A stretch of DNA of 64,000 nucleotides, taken from Pseudomonadota bacterium (GTDB lineage: Bacteria; Pseudomonadota; Alphaproteobacteria; Rhodospirillales; Magnetospirillaceae). The notes under the pieces are model-generated. The model did not search any database. It was given only the letters and a program-made list of their open reading frames with translations, and was not told the origin of the DNA. A program made the position numbers and the translations under genes. Numbering within the stretch: the stretch's first letter is position 1; every line of letters begins with the position of its first letter. Where the stretch lies: NCBI GenBank assembly GCA_021848545.1, contig JAJZUL010000007.1, positions 34,606-98,605 of the forward strand, given 5' to 3'. Of this stretch, positions 27,772 to 34,722 are shown in pieces.

Positions 27772-28920
27772 CTACCGGCACCGGATATAGGGTGGATTCA
27801 TGTCCGTCGCTTCGGTGTGCTCCCTCTTCATCTTGATCTTGGTTAGCCCCTTGTCGAGCTTGAAGCCACGTTGATGGGCGCCCCGAGCGATGGCTATGAT
27901 TTGCGCGCGGCTGCCGGTGTGACGGTAAAGACCGAGGTAGGAATTGCAGCTGGCTATGAAGTCAGGATTGGGCATTGCCGCCAGGCGCCGGATGGCCACG
28001 CGGTGGGTTTTCGGGCGCCCCGATCGCCTGTGGGGGCGAATGATGTGGCCGACGAAGTCAACGCCCTTGGCGGCGTCGGCGATAAAGGTTTTCGATTCGG
28101 CCAGCGCCAGGCCGATGGTGGCGAGGTGCGCGCGGATGGCGTCGGCCGCCGCCAGCAGCACCTTCGGTTCGCGGTGGATCATCACCATGTCATCGACGTA
28201 GCGGACATAGGGCAGCCGGAGGCGGCGCTTAATCATCTGGTCGAGCGGATCCAGGTACACATTCGCGAAGAACTGGCTGCTGAGGTTGCCGATGGGCAGT
28301 CCGATACCGGGTGCTGTCTGGAACAAGCTCTTGTGGGGCGGCACGCGCGCCATGTCCTTCGGGCGCCCGCGCAGGATCGCGTCCTGGCGCACGTCCTGGA
28401 ACACCAGCTTGCGGCACAGATCGAGCATGGTGGGGTCCTTGACCTTGTATGCCAGCGTGGAGAACAGGTCGGTGTGGCGAATCGATCCGAAGAAGTTGGC
28501 GATATCGGCCTTAAGCACAAAGGCCGGCTTGCTCCAATTTTCTGTGGCCGAGCGGAGATGGCGCGCCAGCCGGTCGGCGGCGTAGAGAGTTCCGCGGCCC
28601 TTGATGCATGCGCAGCTGTCGGCGATGAAGGATGGCTCAAAAAGCGGCGCGATGGCACGGTAGACCAGATGGTGGACAATGCGGTCGCGGAACTGGGCTG
28701 CCCACACCTCGCGCGGCTTAGGTCTGGTAATGGCAAATACCGAAGCCGGCGCCGGCGACCAGGTTCCCGCCTGCAGCTCGGCAAGTAGGCCCATCAAGTT
28801 ATCTTCAAGGTTAACCTCGAAGGCCAGTGCCGATCGCGTGGTGCGCTTGTGGCGACGGCAGTCGTAATATGCCTCGAAAAGTTCGGCCACGGTGATTCTG
28901 GATGGTTGGAGGGTGATCAT
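27772..28920 (-). CDS. DGR reverse transcriptase
   Basis: The 382-residue product has the RT fingers/palm: PKPREVWAAQFRDRIVHH (motif 1 region), LKADIANFFGSI with Asp139, LPIGNLSSQFFANVYLD (208-224) and the catalytic YVDD (241-244). IGNLSSQ in place of the QGxxxSP of group II intron RTs is the hallmark of DGR RTs. There is no maturase or nuclease domain. It copies the TR RNA with errors at adenines. The ATG at 28920 is the last base triplet overlapping the TR end; family homology starts there, so the longer frame running through the TR (to 29256) is not the gene. Confidence 0.93.
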   Translation of the reverse strand: MITLQPSRITVAELFEAYYDCRRHKRTTRSALAFEVNLEDNLMGLLAELQAGTWSPAPASVFAITRPKPREVWAAQFRDRIVHHLVYRAIAPLFEPSFIADSCACIKGRGTLYAADRLARHLRSATENWSKPAFVLKADIANFFGSIRHTDLFSTLAYKVKDPTMLDLCRKLVFQDVRQDAILRGRPKDMARVPPHKSLFQTAPGIGLPIGNLSSQFFANVYLDPLDQMIKRRLRLPYVRYVDDMVMIHREPKVLLAAADAIRAHLATIGLALAESKTFIADAAKGVDFVGHIIRPHRRSGRPKTHRVAIRRLAAMPNPDFIASCNSYLGLYRHTGSRAQIIAIARGAHQRGFKLDKGLTKIKMKREHTEATDMNPPYIRCR

Positions 28921-29008
28921 TTGCGGACGGCCCGGACCCGGCACTCGGCGCTCTTGTTGTTGTTGTTCTGGTTGCCGTTGTTGAAGTTCTGGATCCACGC
29001 GTAGCCGG
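28920..29008 (-). repeat. DGR template repeat (TR)
   Basis: This 89-nt segment, read on the minus strand, encodes GYAWIQNFNNGNQ then NNNNK, with eight AAC codons, and ends in a GC-rich invariant stretch. It matches VR1 (29661-29752) and VR2 (33543-33631). In the VR2 alignment all 11 differences fall at TR adenines. It lies between avd and the RT gene, the normal DGR layout. Homology stops at 29008; the 228 bases up to avd are non-coding and probably part of the template RNA. Confidence 0.95.
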
Positions 29009-29236
29009 ACGCGTCGGGGGTATACAGGCCGGGCCGGCGATTGCCGATCGACGAGAAGGCGTCGCGCCTCCGCGCCGGGGCATCGACGCCGGCCAAGCTG
29101 CGCCGGGACGCGCGGGGAGCAGAAGCCGCCGTATCCCTGGTGGCGCGTGGAGCGACGATCTGCGGGCTTCGCCAGCGCGCCGCCGCTACCCCGACCAAAT
29201 GATGCGCACGGGCGCGAAAGCCGTGACCTTCGGGCA

Positions 29237-29590
29237 TCAGGCGCGACTCCTGGCATAGCTCAGCCATCCCGCCGCCTGTTTGCCGATGGCGTCGGTCAGT
29301 TCCACCGTGGCCGAGAAGGGGCCCGAGGAAATCAGGTGCAGGTCCCAGGAGAGCCGCAGCAGTAGCCGCAGGGATTCCAGGTGGTCCTGCAGATCTTCGA
29401 TGATCGATATCCGTTCAGTGCGCCGGGTATTGGCGCGGAAGATCCGGACTACGACGGCCTGGGCCTCGGCGAAAATCTCGCGCGCCAAGCCCTGGCGATA
29501 GCCGCGCGGGAACTGCTGCGTCAGCTTCGCGAGAAGCTGCAACAGTTCGTAGGCCGGCCGGTAAATCGGCAGCTCCGTGGCGCGCGCCAT
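29237..29590 (-). CDS. avd: DGR accessory variability determinant (Avd)
   Basis: The 117-residue product is basic and almost all helical, matching the Avd four-helix bundle of the S23-like family (FPRGYRQGLAREIFAEAQAVVVRIFRANTRR; DHLESLRLLLRLSWDLHLISS). Avd forms a pentamer that binds the RT and template RNA. The start has an excellent ribosome site (GAGGAG, 7 bases before ATG). Confidence 0.9.
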   Translation of the reverse strand: MARATELPIYRPAYELLQLLAKLTQQFPRGYRQGLAREIFAEAQAVVVRIFRANTRRTERISIIEDLQDHLESLRLLLRLSWDLHLISSGPFSATVELTDAIGKQAAGWLSYARSRA

Positions 29591-29612
29591 GCAAAATCTC
29601 CTCAGGCGTCAG

Positions 29613-29634
29613 CCCGGCCGCCGAAGCGGCCGGG
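29613..29634 (-). promoter_or_regulatory. Hairpin 26 nt downstream of VR1
   Basis: On the minus strand, CCCGGCCGC-TTCG-GCGGCCGGG forms a perfect 9-bp stem. The same stem with loop TGT follows VR2 at nearly the same distance (33497-33517). The TR has none. In the Bordetella phage DGR a hairpin or cruciform just downstream of VR promotes homing. The lack of a T run argues against a simple terminator. Confidence 0.8.
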
Positions 29635-29648
29635 AAAGGAAATGAAGG

Positions 29649-30179
29649 TCAAAGGGGACATTTGCGGACGGCCCGGACCCGGCACTCGGCGCTCTTGCTG
29701 CCGTAGCTGAGCTGGCTGCCGTTGAAGAAGTACTGGACCCACGCGTAGCCGGCGCCCCATTCGGTCGAGGTCCAATACCAGTCCAGGTCGAAGGCCTCCG
29801 GGGCGCCCTTTTGGAAGACTTCGGCGGCGGTCTGTGACGGCATCACGCCGGCACGCGGGAACAGGTTACGGCGGATCACCGTCATCTCGTCGACGCTGGG
29901 CAGATACCAGTCGGTCTGGCCGTCGATGGTGAGGCCGCGGCAGAACTGGGCGGCCGGGTGGTCGTCGTCGTTCAGCGCCTCGCTGTTGGCGAAGCCATCG
30001 GTCATCGATCGGGCGCCGGGCGCCTCGTCGCCGGACTCGCTCCACACCAGTTCGTCGGGGGCTTCGCCCTCGGCCCTGGGCGCCACGACGATCGCGATGC
30101 CCGGTTCGGTCGGATGCAGACCGGCGAAGTACCCGCCGCCGAACGGCGCGCCGATGCTGGGAAGAATGGTCTCGGTCAT
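29649..30179 (-). CDS. DGR target protein 1, C-type-lectin-fold (DUF1566-like)
   Basis: The 176-residue product has an N-terminal APFGGGYFAG segment, DWYLPSVDEM and the Lcl/DUF1566 core WYWTSTEWGAGYAW, and ends in the variable region (about residues 143-173) and an invariant ECRVRAVRK. There is no signal peptide or membrane segment. ATG 30179 is chosen because GGAG lies 7 bases upstream; 30191 and 30209 are alternatives. The DGR changes its ligand-binding surface; the ligand and location are unknown. Confidence 0.88.
   Translation of the reverse strand: MTETILPSIGAPFGGGYFAGLHPTEPGIAIVVAPRAEGEAPDELVWSESGDEAPGARSMTDGFANSEALNDDDHPAAQFCRGLTIDGQTDWYLPSVDEMTVIRRNLFPRAGVMPSQTAAEVFQKGAPEAFDLDWYWTSTEWGAGYAWVQYFFNGSQLSYGSKSAECRVRAVRKCPL
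29661..29752 (-). repeat. DGR variable repeat 1 (VR1)
   Basis: The 92-nt 3' end of target gene 1 is homologous to the TR. Decoded, the variable stretch is V-Q-Y-F-F-N-G-S-Q-L-S-Y-G-S against TR I-Q-N-F-N-N-G-N-Q-N-N-N-N. Substitutions sit at TR adenines (ATC to GTC, AAC to TAC, TTC, AGC). One extra codon is present in the AAC run. The final 36 nt are identical to the TR. Confidence 0.95.
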
Positions 30180-30239
30180 GTGTGTCTCCATGGTTGAACG
30201 AATGGTCATTTCGGCCGGGCAAGTCGCCGTCGGATCACG

Positions 30240-31073
30240 TCACCGTCCGGCCATCAGGCGATCGCGTGCCGGCGGTGAGATGCGGCTGTCCGTTTGTTGT
30301 TCGTGTTGCTTCGCGCCCTCGATCGACCTCACGATCTTGCCGGCCAGTTCCACAACATCCTGCTGGCGCCGATAGCGCATATTCAGATCGGCGGCGTCAT
30401 GCCGCCGGAACCAAGCTCCTATGGCATCCACGTCTTTCGGGGAAATCTCCGCAGCCGTGACGGCGGCCGAGATCAGCGCCGCCGTCACGGCACCCGCCTG
30501 ATCCTGGTAGGCGTGTCCGAGGGCGATAACCGCCCCGCGCGCGGCGGGATTGTTTCCTCGAATGATTTTTTCCAGCGCATACAGGGCAAGCGTCTGGCGT
30601 GGCTCCATTCGGTTTCTGGGGACGGGGTAACGTGGGATTTCCAGGTGCGCCTCGTTCAGCAACCGGGCCACCGCGACAGCGGTGGCATCCCCAGCCAGAA
30701 CCCGTGCGTGGAAAAGGGCGTAGGGGTTGACCTGGACCCGGGTCTGGTTGGTGGAGACAAAAATTTCCGCTTGCTCGGCTACCGTCACGTCGGGCGCGAC
30801 GATGCACGGCACCGTCTTGATTCCAAGACGGCGTGCCGCCTCGACGCGATGCTGCCCGTCGATGATAAGCCACCCGTCGCCGTTGCCTGCGGTCACGAGC
30901 ACGGTGCCGAAACAGGACCACTTGAAGCGCCCTTCTATGGCGTCGATGGCGGCGCGGGACCGTTTGGTATCCATTCCGCGCTGATAGGAGGGGTCAACGG
31001 AAAGCATGGCGATGGGCAACCATGTCAATTCCGGGCGCGGGCCGAAATCGCGGCCAGAGGAAGTAGCATTCAT
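30240..31073 (-). CDS. ParB/Srx-fold nuclease-like protein
   Basis: The 277-residue product has a ParB N-terminal-like domain (about 15-120) with SVDPSYQRGMD, the GWLIIDGQHRVEAARRLGI motif typical of the ParB/sulfiredoxin fold, and FVSTNQTRVQVNPYALFHA. The C-terminal half is helical. It overlaps the upstream gene by 4 bases (ATGA). Many phages carry such proteins as DNA-binding or CTPase-like factors; the exact role here is unknown. Confidence 0.75.
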   Translation of the reverse strand: MNATSSGRDFGPRPELTWLPIAMLSVDPSYQRGMDTKRSRAAIDAIEGRFKWSCFGTVLVTAGNGDGWLIIDGQHRVEAARRLGIKTVPCIVAPDVTVAEQAEIFVSTNQTRVQVNPYALFHARVLAGDATAVAVARLLNEAHLEIPRYPVPRNRMEPRQTLALYALEKIIRGNNPAARGAVIALGHAYQDQAGAVTAALISAAVTAAEISPKDVDAIGAWFRRHDAADLNMRYRRQQDVVELAGKIVRSIEGAKQHEQQTDSRISPPARDRLMAGR

Positions 31074-31321
31074 TCCGCATGCCCCCTTTCGTTGACGGCG
31101 CGCCGGCCGGGCCGATGCACGGTGCTCAGCGCCTCACGCGCCTGGCGACAATGCCCTAAAGTCACCACTTGACGCATGCCGCCAGCATCCGTGAAGGTGG
31201 CAACGGGAAAGGTGTCGGAGACGCGTTCATAGCCGGGTCGATCGGCAAAACGGGCGAACGGAACAAGCGCCGATAAGAGTGCCCCAAGGGCCTCGTCGGT
31301 AAGCAGGGTGCGACCAAACAT
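31070..31321 (-). CDS. Hypothetical protein, 83 aa
   Basis: The small product starts MFGRTLLTDEALGALLSALVPF and has a basic C-terminus. No family is recognised. It sits 12 bases after the large ParB-like gene and overlaps the smaller one, so it belongs to the same operon. Confidence 0.6.
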   Translation of the reverse strand: MFGRTLLTDEALGALLSALVPFARFADRPGYERVSDTFPVATFTDAGGMRQVVTLGHCRQAREALSTVHRPGRRAVNERGHAE

Positions 31322-31333
31322 GGCGAAACCTCC

Positions 31334-33247
31334 TCATGCGGCTTTGGGGTGGGCGTCAGCGCGTTTGGAGATGAAGGAGACCAGGTCTCCGACGGTGTCG
31401 ATCCCCAACTCAGGAAACCCCCAATCACTATCAGGGTCGGCACGGTAGGGCACGTCATCGAGGCCGAACGCGTCGCGCAGCCCTTCGGCGATGGCGACGG
31501 CCGCCTCGGGACCCGCGTCAAGATCTCCGGCGAGAGTGTCATCGTCGGAAATCTCCATGCAGCCGGAGATATTGAGGTGGTTGGCCAGGACCTCGCGGAC
31601 GCGGCTGGCGACGCTGTCCGGATTCGCGGGCGCCACGTCTCCTTCCTGGTCGCCAATCAGGAAATCGGGCACCGGCACGTTGTGCTGGCGCGCCAAATCG
31701 AAGAGAGCCGGATGCAGCGGCGTCGGGTGCCACGCATTCGGCGAGACAAAAAGGCGGCCGGCGACATAATCCGCAAGCGCCTGATCCAGGGATGCCCCCA
31801 TCAGGCGAGTCCAGACGGTGGCGGCCGAACAGCCGTCGCGCAAGGATTGGCGCCCGCTAACCGGGTCCGCCTTGTCCACCAGGCCAGCGAGGGCGGCAAG
31901 GGTGCCACCATTGAACCAGCCGCTCGGGCAGCCGCGGATATAGTCCGTACGGAGCAGCCGATCGCTGTTGTCCAGACGGTCCCACAACAACAGCGCTTGG
32001 GCGATCCGCGGGTTGGCGGCGACGATGGCTGTCAGCCGTCCCCGCAGCTCCTCGATCATCTGTTCGCGCGCCGAGGCGGCGGCTTCATCGGCCGAGCGCC
32101 GTCTCGCCGTCTCGGGGTCCTCACCGTCCGGCTTCTTCACAAGGCCAAGGTGGATGTCGACCGTGCCGGAATAGGGATCGATCTGAACGAGGGCGCCCGC
32201 CAAAGAGCGGTCGTCGGATCGATCGGCGTGATATGGGTATCCCGAAAAATAAGCGTCGTTACTCAGTTCCGCCCATGACCATTCCTGTGAAAGCTCGGCG
32301 ACCTTGTCGATGGCCGCATCTTTCTGCGCGGAGAGGAATTCCTGCTTATCGGCGAAGTATTTGGCCCCCGTGGTCGATTCCGCGATGCGGCCGGCATATC
32401 CCGCCAGACCGAAGATGGCGCGGCTGACGGGGATCATGCCCCGGGTTATTTCCGAGCGAAGGGCGTCGGCAGTACCGAAGGTATGGATCTTCTTGACCAT
32501 CTCCTTCTGGACGGTTTCATCAGCCATGGCGAGTTCGCGGGCCTGGGTGAAGTTCACCAGGCCGCCCCGGAGCGCCTGCTGCACCTCCGGCGCCAGTCTC
32601 CCGGTAAGGGCCAGGCGTTGCTGGACGTAGCGATCGGACTTGCCGATGCGCGCCGCGATCCCCTGTGCGGACCAGCGGCTGGGGTTCAGCGCTTGCAATT
32701 GGGCGAACGCGTCGGCCTCGTCCATGGGGTTGGGGTCGATGCGTTGAATGTTTTCCAGGAGCGCCAGCGCCAAGTGGTCTGCATCGTCCACGTCTATGAC
32801 CTTGACGGGGATATTGGAGGCCTCCGCTTCCCAGCGGCCCTCCTCGGCCAGCGCGGCTATCGCCCGCTTGCGCCGGGCGCCGGCGATAATGACATAGCGG
32901 CCGGACTGGGCGGCCGGCCGTACGACCAGATTCTGGAGCAATCCACTGGCGGCGATGCTATCGGCGAGGTCGGCCAGCGCCTCGGCGTCGAACGTCTTCC
33001 TGGGGTTGAGCGCCGACTCGTCCAATTGATCGAGCCGCACAAGAACGCTGTCCGCCGCTGCTCCTCCCGCATCAGAGGCGGTCGGGGCTTCGGCCCGCGC
33101 CTTGGCGCGGGCGAAGGCGCGGCTTATGGTAGATTTGTCGACGCCGTACCGGTCGGCCAGATCCTGGTAGGACGGTGCGTCGGCCGGGAGCGATGCCTGT
33201 TGATAGATGGCGTCTTCCTGGACCCGGGTGAGTGTGCGTTTTCCCAT
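31334..33247 (-). CDS. Large ParB-like protein with possible ACP-like C-terminus
   Basis: The 637-residue product starts with a helix-turn-helix (YQDLADRYGVDKSTISRAF, about 27-45). A ParB domain follows (about 65-170: LDESALNPRKTFDAEALADLA, IIAGARRKRAI, ENIQRIDPNPMDEA) and then a KorB/ParB HTH (WSAQGIAARIGKSDRYVQQRL). The last about 90 residues read like an acyl carrier protein (SRVREVLANHLNI, DDDTLAGDLDAG, TVGDLVSFI), but the phosphopantetheine serine is absent (DAGPEA). It may bind DNA in segregation or regulation. Confidence 0.8.
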   Translation of the reverse strand: MGKRTLTRVQEDAIYQQASLPADAPSYQDLADRYGVDKSTISRAFARAKARAEAPTASDAGGAAADSVLVRLDQLDESALNPRKTFDAEALADLADSIAASGLLQNLVVRPAAQSGRYVIIAGARRKRAIAALAEEGRWEAEASNIPVKVIDVDDADHLALALLENIQRIDPNPMDEADAFAQLQALNPSRWSAQGIAARIGKSDRYVQQRLALTGRLAPEVQQALRGGLVNFTQARELAMADETVQKEMVKKIHTFGTADALRSEITRGMIPVSRAIFGLAGYAGRIAESTTGAKYFADKQEFLSAQKDAAIDKVAELSQEWSWAELSNDAYFSGYPYHADRSDDRSLAGALVQIDPYSGTVDIHLGLVKKPDGEDPETARRRSADEAAASAREQMIEELRGRLTAIVAANPRIAQALLLWDRLDNSDRLLRTDYIRGCPSGWFNGGTLAALAGLVDKADPVSGRQSLRDGCSAATVWTRLMGASLDQALADYVAGRLFVSPNAWHPTPLHPALFDLARQHNVPVPDFLIGDQEGDVAPANPDSVASRVREVLANHLNISGCMEISDDDTLAGDLDAGPEAAVAIAEGLRDAFGLDDVPYRADPDSDWGFPELGIDTVGDLVSFISKRADAHPKAA

Positions 33248-33258
33248 CGGAAATATCC

Positions 33259-33471
33259 TCAGGCTTGGGGTGTGCGAACGTGGTTCGCACCCGGAACGGA
33301 CATGCCGCGCACGGAGGTGATCATCGCGCGCTTCGGTTGGCGGAAGCCGGTCAGTGCGGCCAACGCCGCGCGTAGGGTGGCGAGAAGACGGCCGGGGCGC
33401 CGACGGCGGCGCATCATGGTGTGCCGAATCGGGTGTCCGTTATATCGGCAGGTGTTGCAATCCATATCCAC
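33259..33471 (-). CDS. Small basic CxxC protein
   Basis: The 70-residue product starts VDMDCNTCRYNGHPIRH and is rich in arginine (MMRRRRRPGRLL). GTG 33471 has GGGAGG 8 bases upstream; ATG 33465 is the alternative. CxxC with nearby histidines could bind metal. It lies between VR2 and the large ParB-like gene, in line with their operon. Confidence 0.45.
   Translation of the reverse strand: MDMDCNTCRYNGHPIRHTMMRRRRRPGRLLATLRAALAALTGFRQPKRAMITSVRGMSVPGANHVRTPQA
33272..33290. promoter_or_regulatory. Dyad GTGCGAAC-GTG-GTTCGCAC before the ParB-like gene
   Basis: Perfect 8-bp arms, 25 bases upstream of the ParB-like start. The core GCGAAC-N3-GTTCGC recurs at 34047-34061 and 42714-42728. It is a candidate binding site for the ParB-like or another phage DNA-binding protein. 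Confidence 0.6.
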
Positions 33472-33496
33472 AACTCGTACCTCCCTCTACCGGGCG

Positions 33497-33517
33497 CCCG
33501 GCCGCACAGCGGCCGGG
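33497..33517 (-). promoter_or_regulatory. Hairpin 25 nt downstream of VR2
   Basis: On the minus strand, CCCGGCCGC-TGT-GCGGCCGGG has the same 9-bp stem as the element after VR1, with similar spacing and similar flanks (TTTGA then CTTCA before it). The repetition supports a role in target recognition by the DGR. Confidence 0.8.
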
Positions 33518-33530
33518 AAAAGGTTGAAGA

Positions 33531-34085
33531 TCAAAGGATGATTTTGCGGACGGCCCGGACCCGGCACTCGGCGCTCTTGATGAGGTAGTGCTGGTAGCCG
33601 TAGAAGAAGTACTGGATCCACGCGAAGCCGGGGGAATCCTCGGTTGAGGTCCAATACCAAGCCTGGTCAAAGGCCTCGGGGCCGCCCTCCTGGAAGGCGT
33701 CGGCGGTGGTCTGCTCGGGCACTCCACCGCTGCCGGGCATCAGGGATTCGGCCAGCAGAGCGGCTTCGTGGCGGCTCGGGAGATACCAGTCGGAAAAGCC
33801 GCCGATCCGGAGATCGCGGCAGAACGTGGCTGCGGGGTGGTGGGCGTCGGCCATGGCCGCAGAGTTGGCCATGCCGTCGCGCAGGCTGCGCGCGCCTTTG
33901 GTCGAGGTCTCCCGCGTCTTCCATTGCAGGATCGTCTCGCCTTCGGCCTTAGGGGCCACGATCAGGACAGCGAGCTTGCCATCCAGCAGAAAATCACCGG
34001 CATAAAAGCCGCCGCCGAACGGGGTTCCGGGGATAAGGGGGATATCGCGAACGGCGTTCGCAACGGCGGCTGGTGAAGTGCGCAT
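33531..34085 (-). CDS. DGR target protein 2, C-type-lectin-fold (DUF1566-like)
   Basis: The 184-residue product is paralogous to target 1: GTPFGGGFYAG, VLIVAPKAEGE, GFSDWYLPSRHEAALL, WYWTSTEDSPGFAWIQ, then the variable region and ECRVRAVRK. The leader is also shared: both genes have a GGAG within an upstream ATGGAG about 7 bases before the chosen ATG. There is no export signal. Its promoter carries phage operators (34116-34169). Confidence 0.88.
   Translation of the reverse strand: MRTSPAAVANAVRDIPLIPGTPFGGGFYAGDFLLDGKLAVLIVAPKAEGETILQWKTRETSTKGARSLRDGMANSAAMADAHHPAATFCRDLRIGGFSDWYLPSRHEAALLAESLMPGSGGVPEQTTADAFQEGGPEAFDQAWYWTSTEDSPGFAWIQYFFYGYQHYLIKSAECRVRAVRKIIL
33543..33631 (-). repeat. 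DGR variable repeat 2 (VR2)
   Basis: The 89-nt segment is collinear with the TR. All eight TR asparagine codons are changed (Y, F, Y, Y, H, Y, L, I) plus one Tyr to Phe. Eleven substitutions are counted, every one at a TR adenine, with none at C, G or T. The last 36 nt are identical to the TR. Confidence 0.95.
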
Positions 34086-34115
34086 GGTGTGCTCCATCGG
34101 TGTCGATGGAGGGGA

Positions 34116-34169
34116 AGAATAATGCGGTAGGTGTCCCGCGTCAATCGGGAAGTGCGGTAGGAGTCCCGC
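34116..34169 (-). promoter_or_regulatory. Promoter with two phage operators for DGR target 2
   Basis: On the minus strand TTGACG (34139-34144) and TATTCT (34116-34121) have 17-base spacing. Dyad GCGGTA-GGTG-TCCCGC (34124-34139) fills the spacer. A second copy, GCGGTA-GGAG-TCCCGC (34154-34169), lies exactly 30 bp upstream. The same dyad class lies in the cro-side promoter at 36129-36144, so the phage repressor probably controls this gene. No other element was found in 34086-34254. Confidence 0.75.
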
Positions 34170-34254
34170 GTCGTGCCTTGAGCCTGCCCCCGGATGGGCT
34201 CAAGGCAATGCGCGGTCGCGAGGTGGCCGCGCCGGTTGCGCACCTGTTGTCGCT

Positions 34255-34620
34255 ATGGCAATCGTGGGTGAATTGATGATGGAGGCAATCGTGGAATTGT
34301 TGACCTATCTGGTACAGGGGAGCGAGGCAGATCCATACCGGATTCAATTCCTTCGCAACGGAGAGAAGCTGACGATCACTTGCAGCTGTGCCGCGGGCGA
34401 GTTGGGACAGGTGTGCAAACACCGAATGAACCTGATCGTCGGAGACGTGACGGCGCTGGTGGGCGGTGACGATCCGGCCCGCGTTGCCGGGTTGATCGAG
34501 GGCTCCAACGTCGAACGGGCTCTGGGGGCTGTGGCCGAAGCGCAGCGGACGCTTGACGATGCCAAGCGCTTTCTATCCCGACAGAAGAAAGTGCTTGGCC
34601 ATGTCATGGCCGGGCATTGA
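34255..34620 (+). CDS. SWIM-type zinc-finger protein
   Basis: The product (up to 121 residues) has ITCSCAAGELGQVCKHRMNLI, the CxCx(n)CxH pattern of SWIM domains, followed by a helical tail. Starts at 34255, 34276 or 34279 are possible. SWIM domains bind DNA or proteins. It is divergent from DGR target 2 and shares its upstream operator region. Confidence 0.65.
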   Translation: MAIVGELMMEAIVELLTYLVQGSEADPYRIQFLRNGEKLTITCSCAAGELGQVCKHRMNLIVGDVTALVGGDDPARVAGLIEGSNVERALGAVAEAQRTLDDAKRFLSRQKKVLGHVMAGH

Positions 34621-34641
34621 TCGGCGTAAAAAAAGGGGTGT

Positions 34642-34700
34642 CCATGTTCGCCATTAACGAACAATTCCCTTGCCGCCCCGTCCGTCATTTGCGAACATGG
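34642..34700 (+). promoter_or_regulatory. Operator region of the toxin-antitoxin pair
   Basis: TGTTCG-N7-CGAACA (34645-34663) is a dyad. CCATGTTCGC (34642-34651) is also an exact complement of GCGAACATGG (34691-34700), which lies just before the toxin gene. Three related half-sites fit autoregulation by the antitoxin. Confidence 0.6.
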
Positions 34701-34722
34701 TTTCAACGAGACGAGGTTGGCC

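Noticed and set aside
28917..29267. 116-aa frame through the TR as a real gene
   Set aside because: It has no ribosome site, overlaps avd and reads Arg/Ala-rich noise before the TR. It is better seen as template RNA with a remnant of a target gene.
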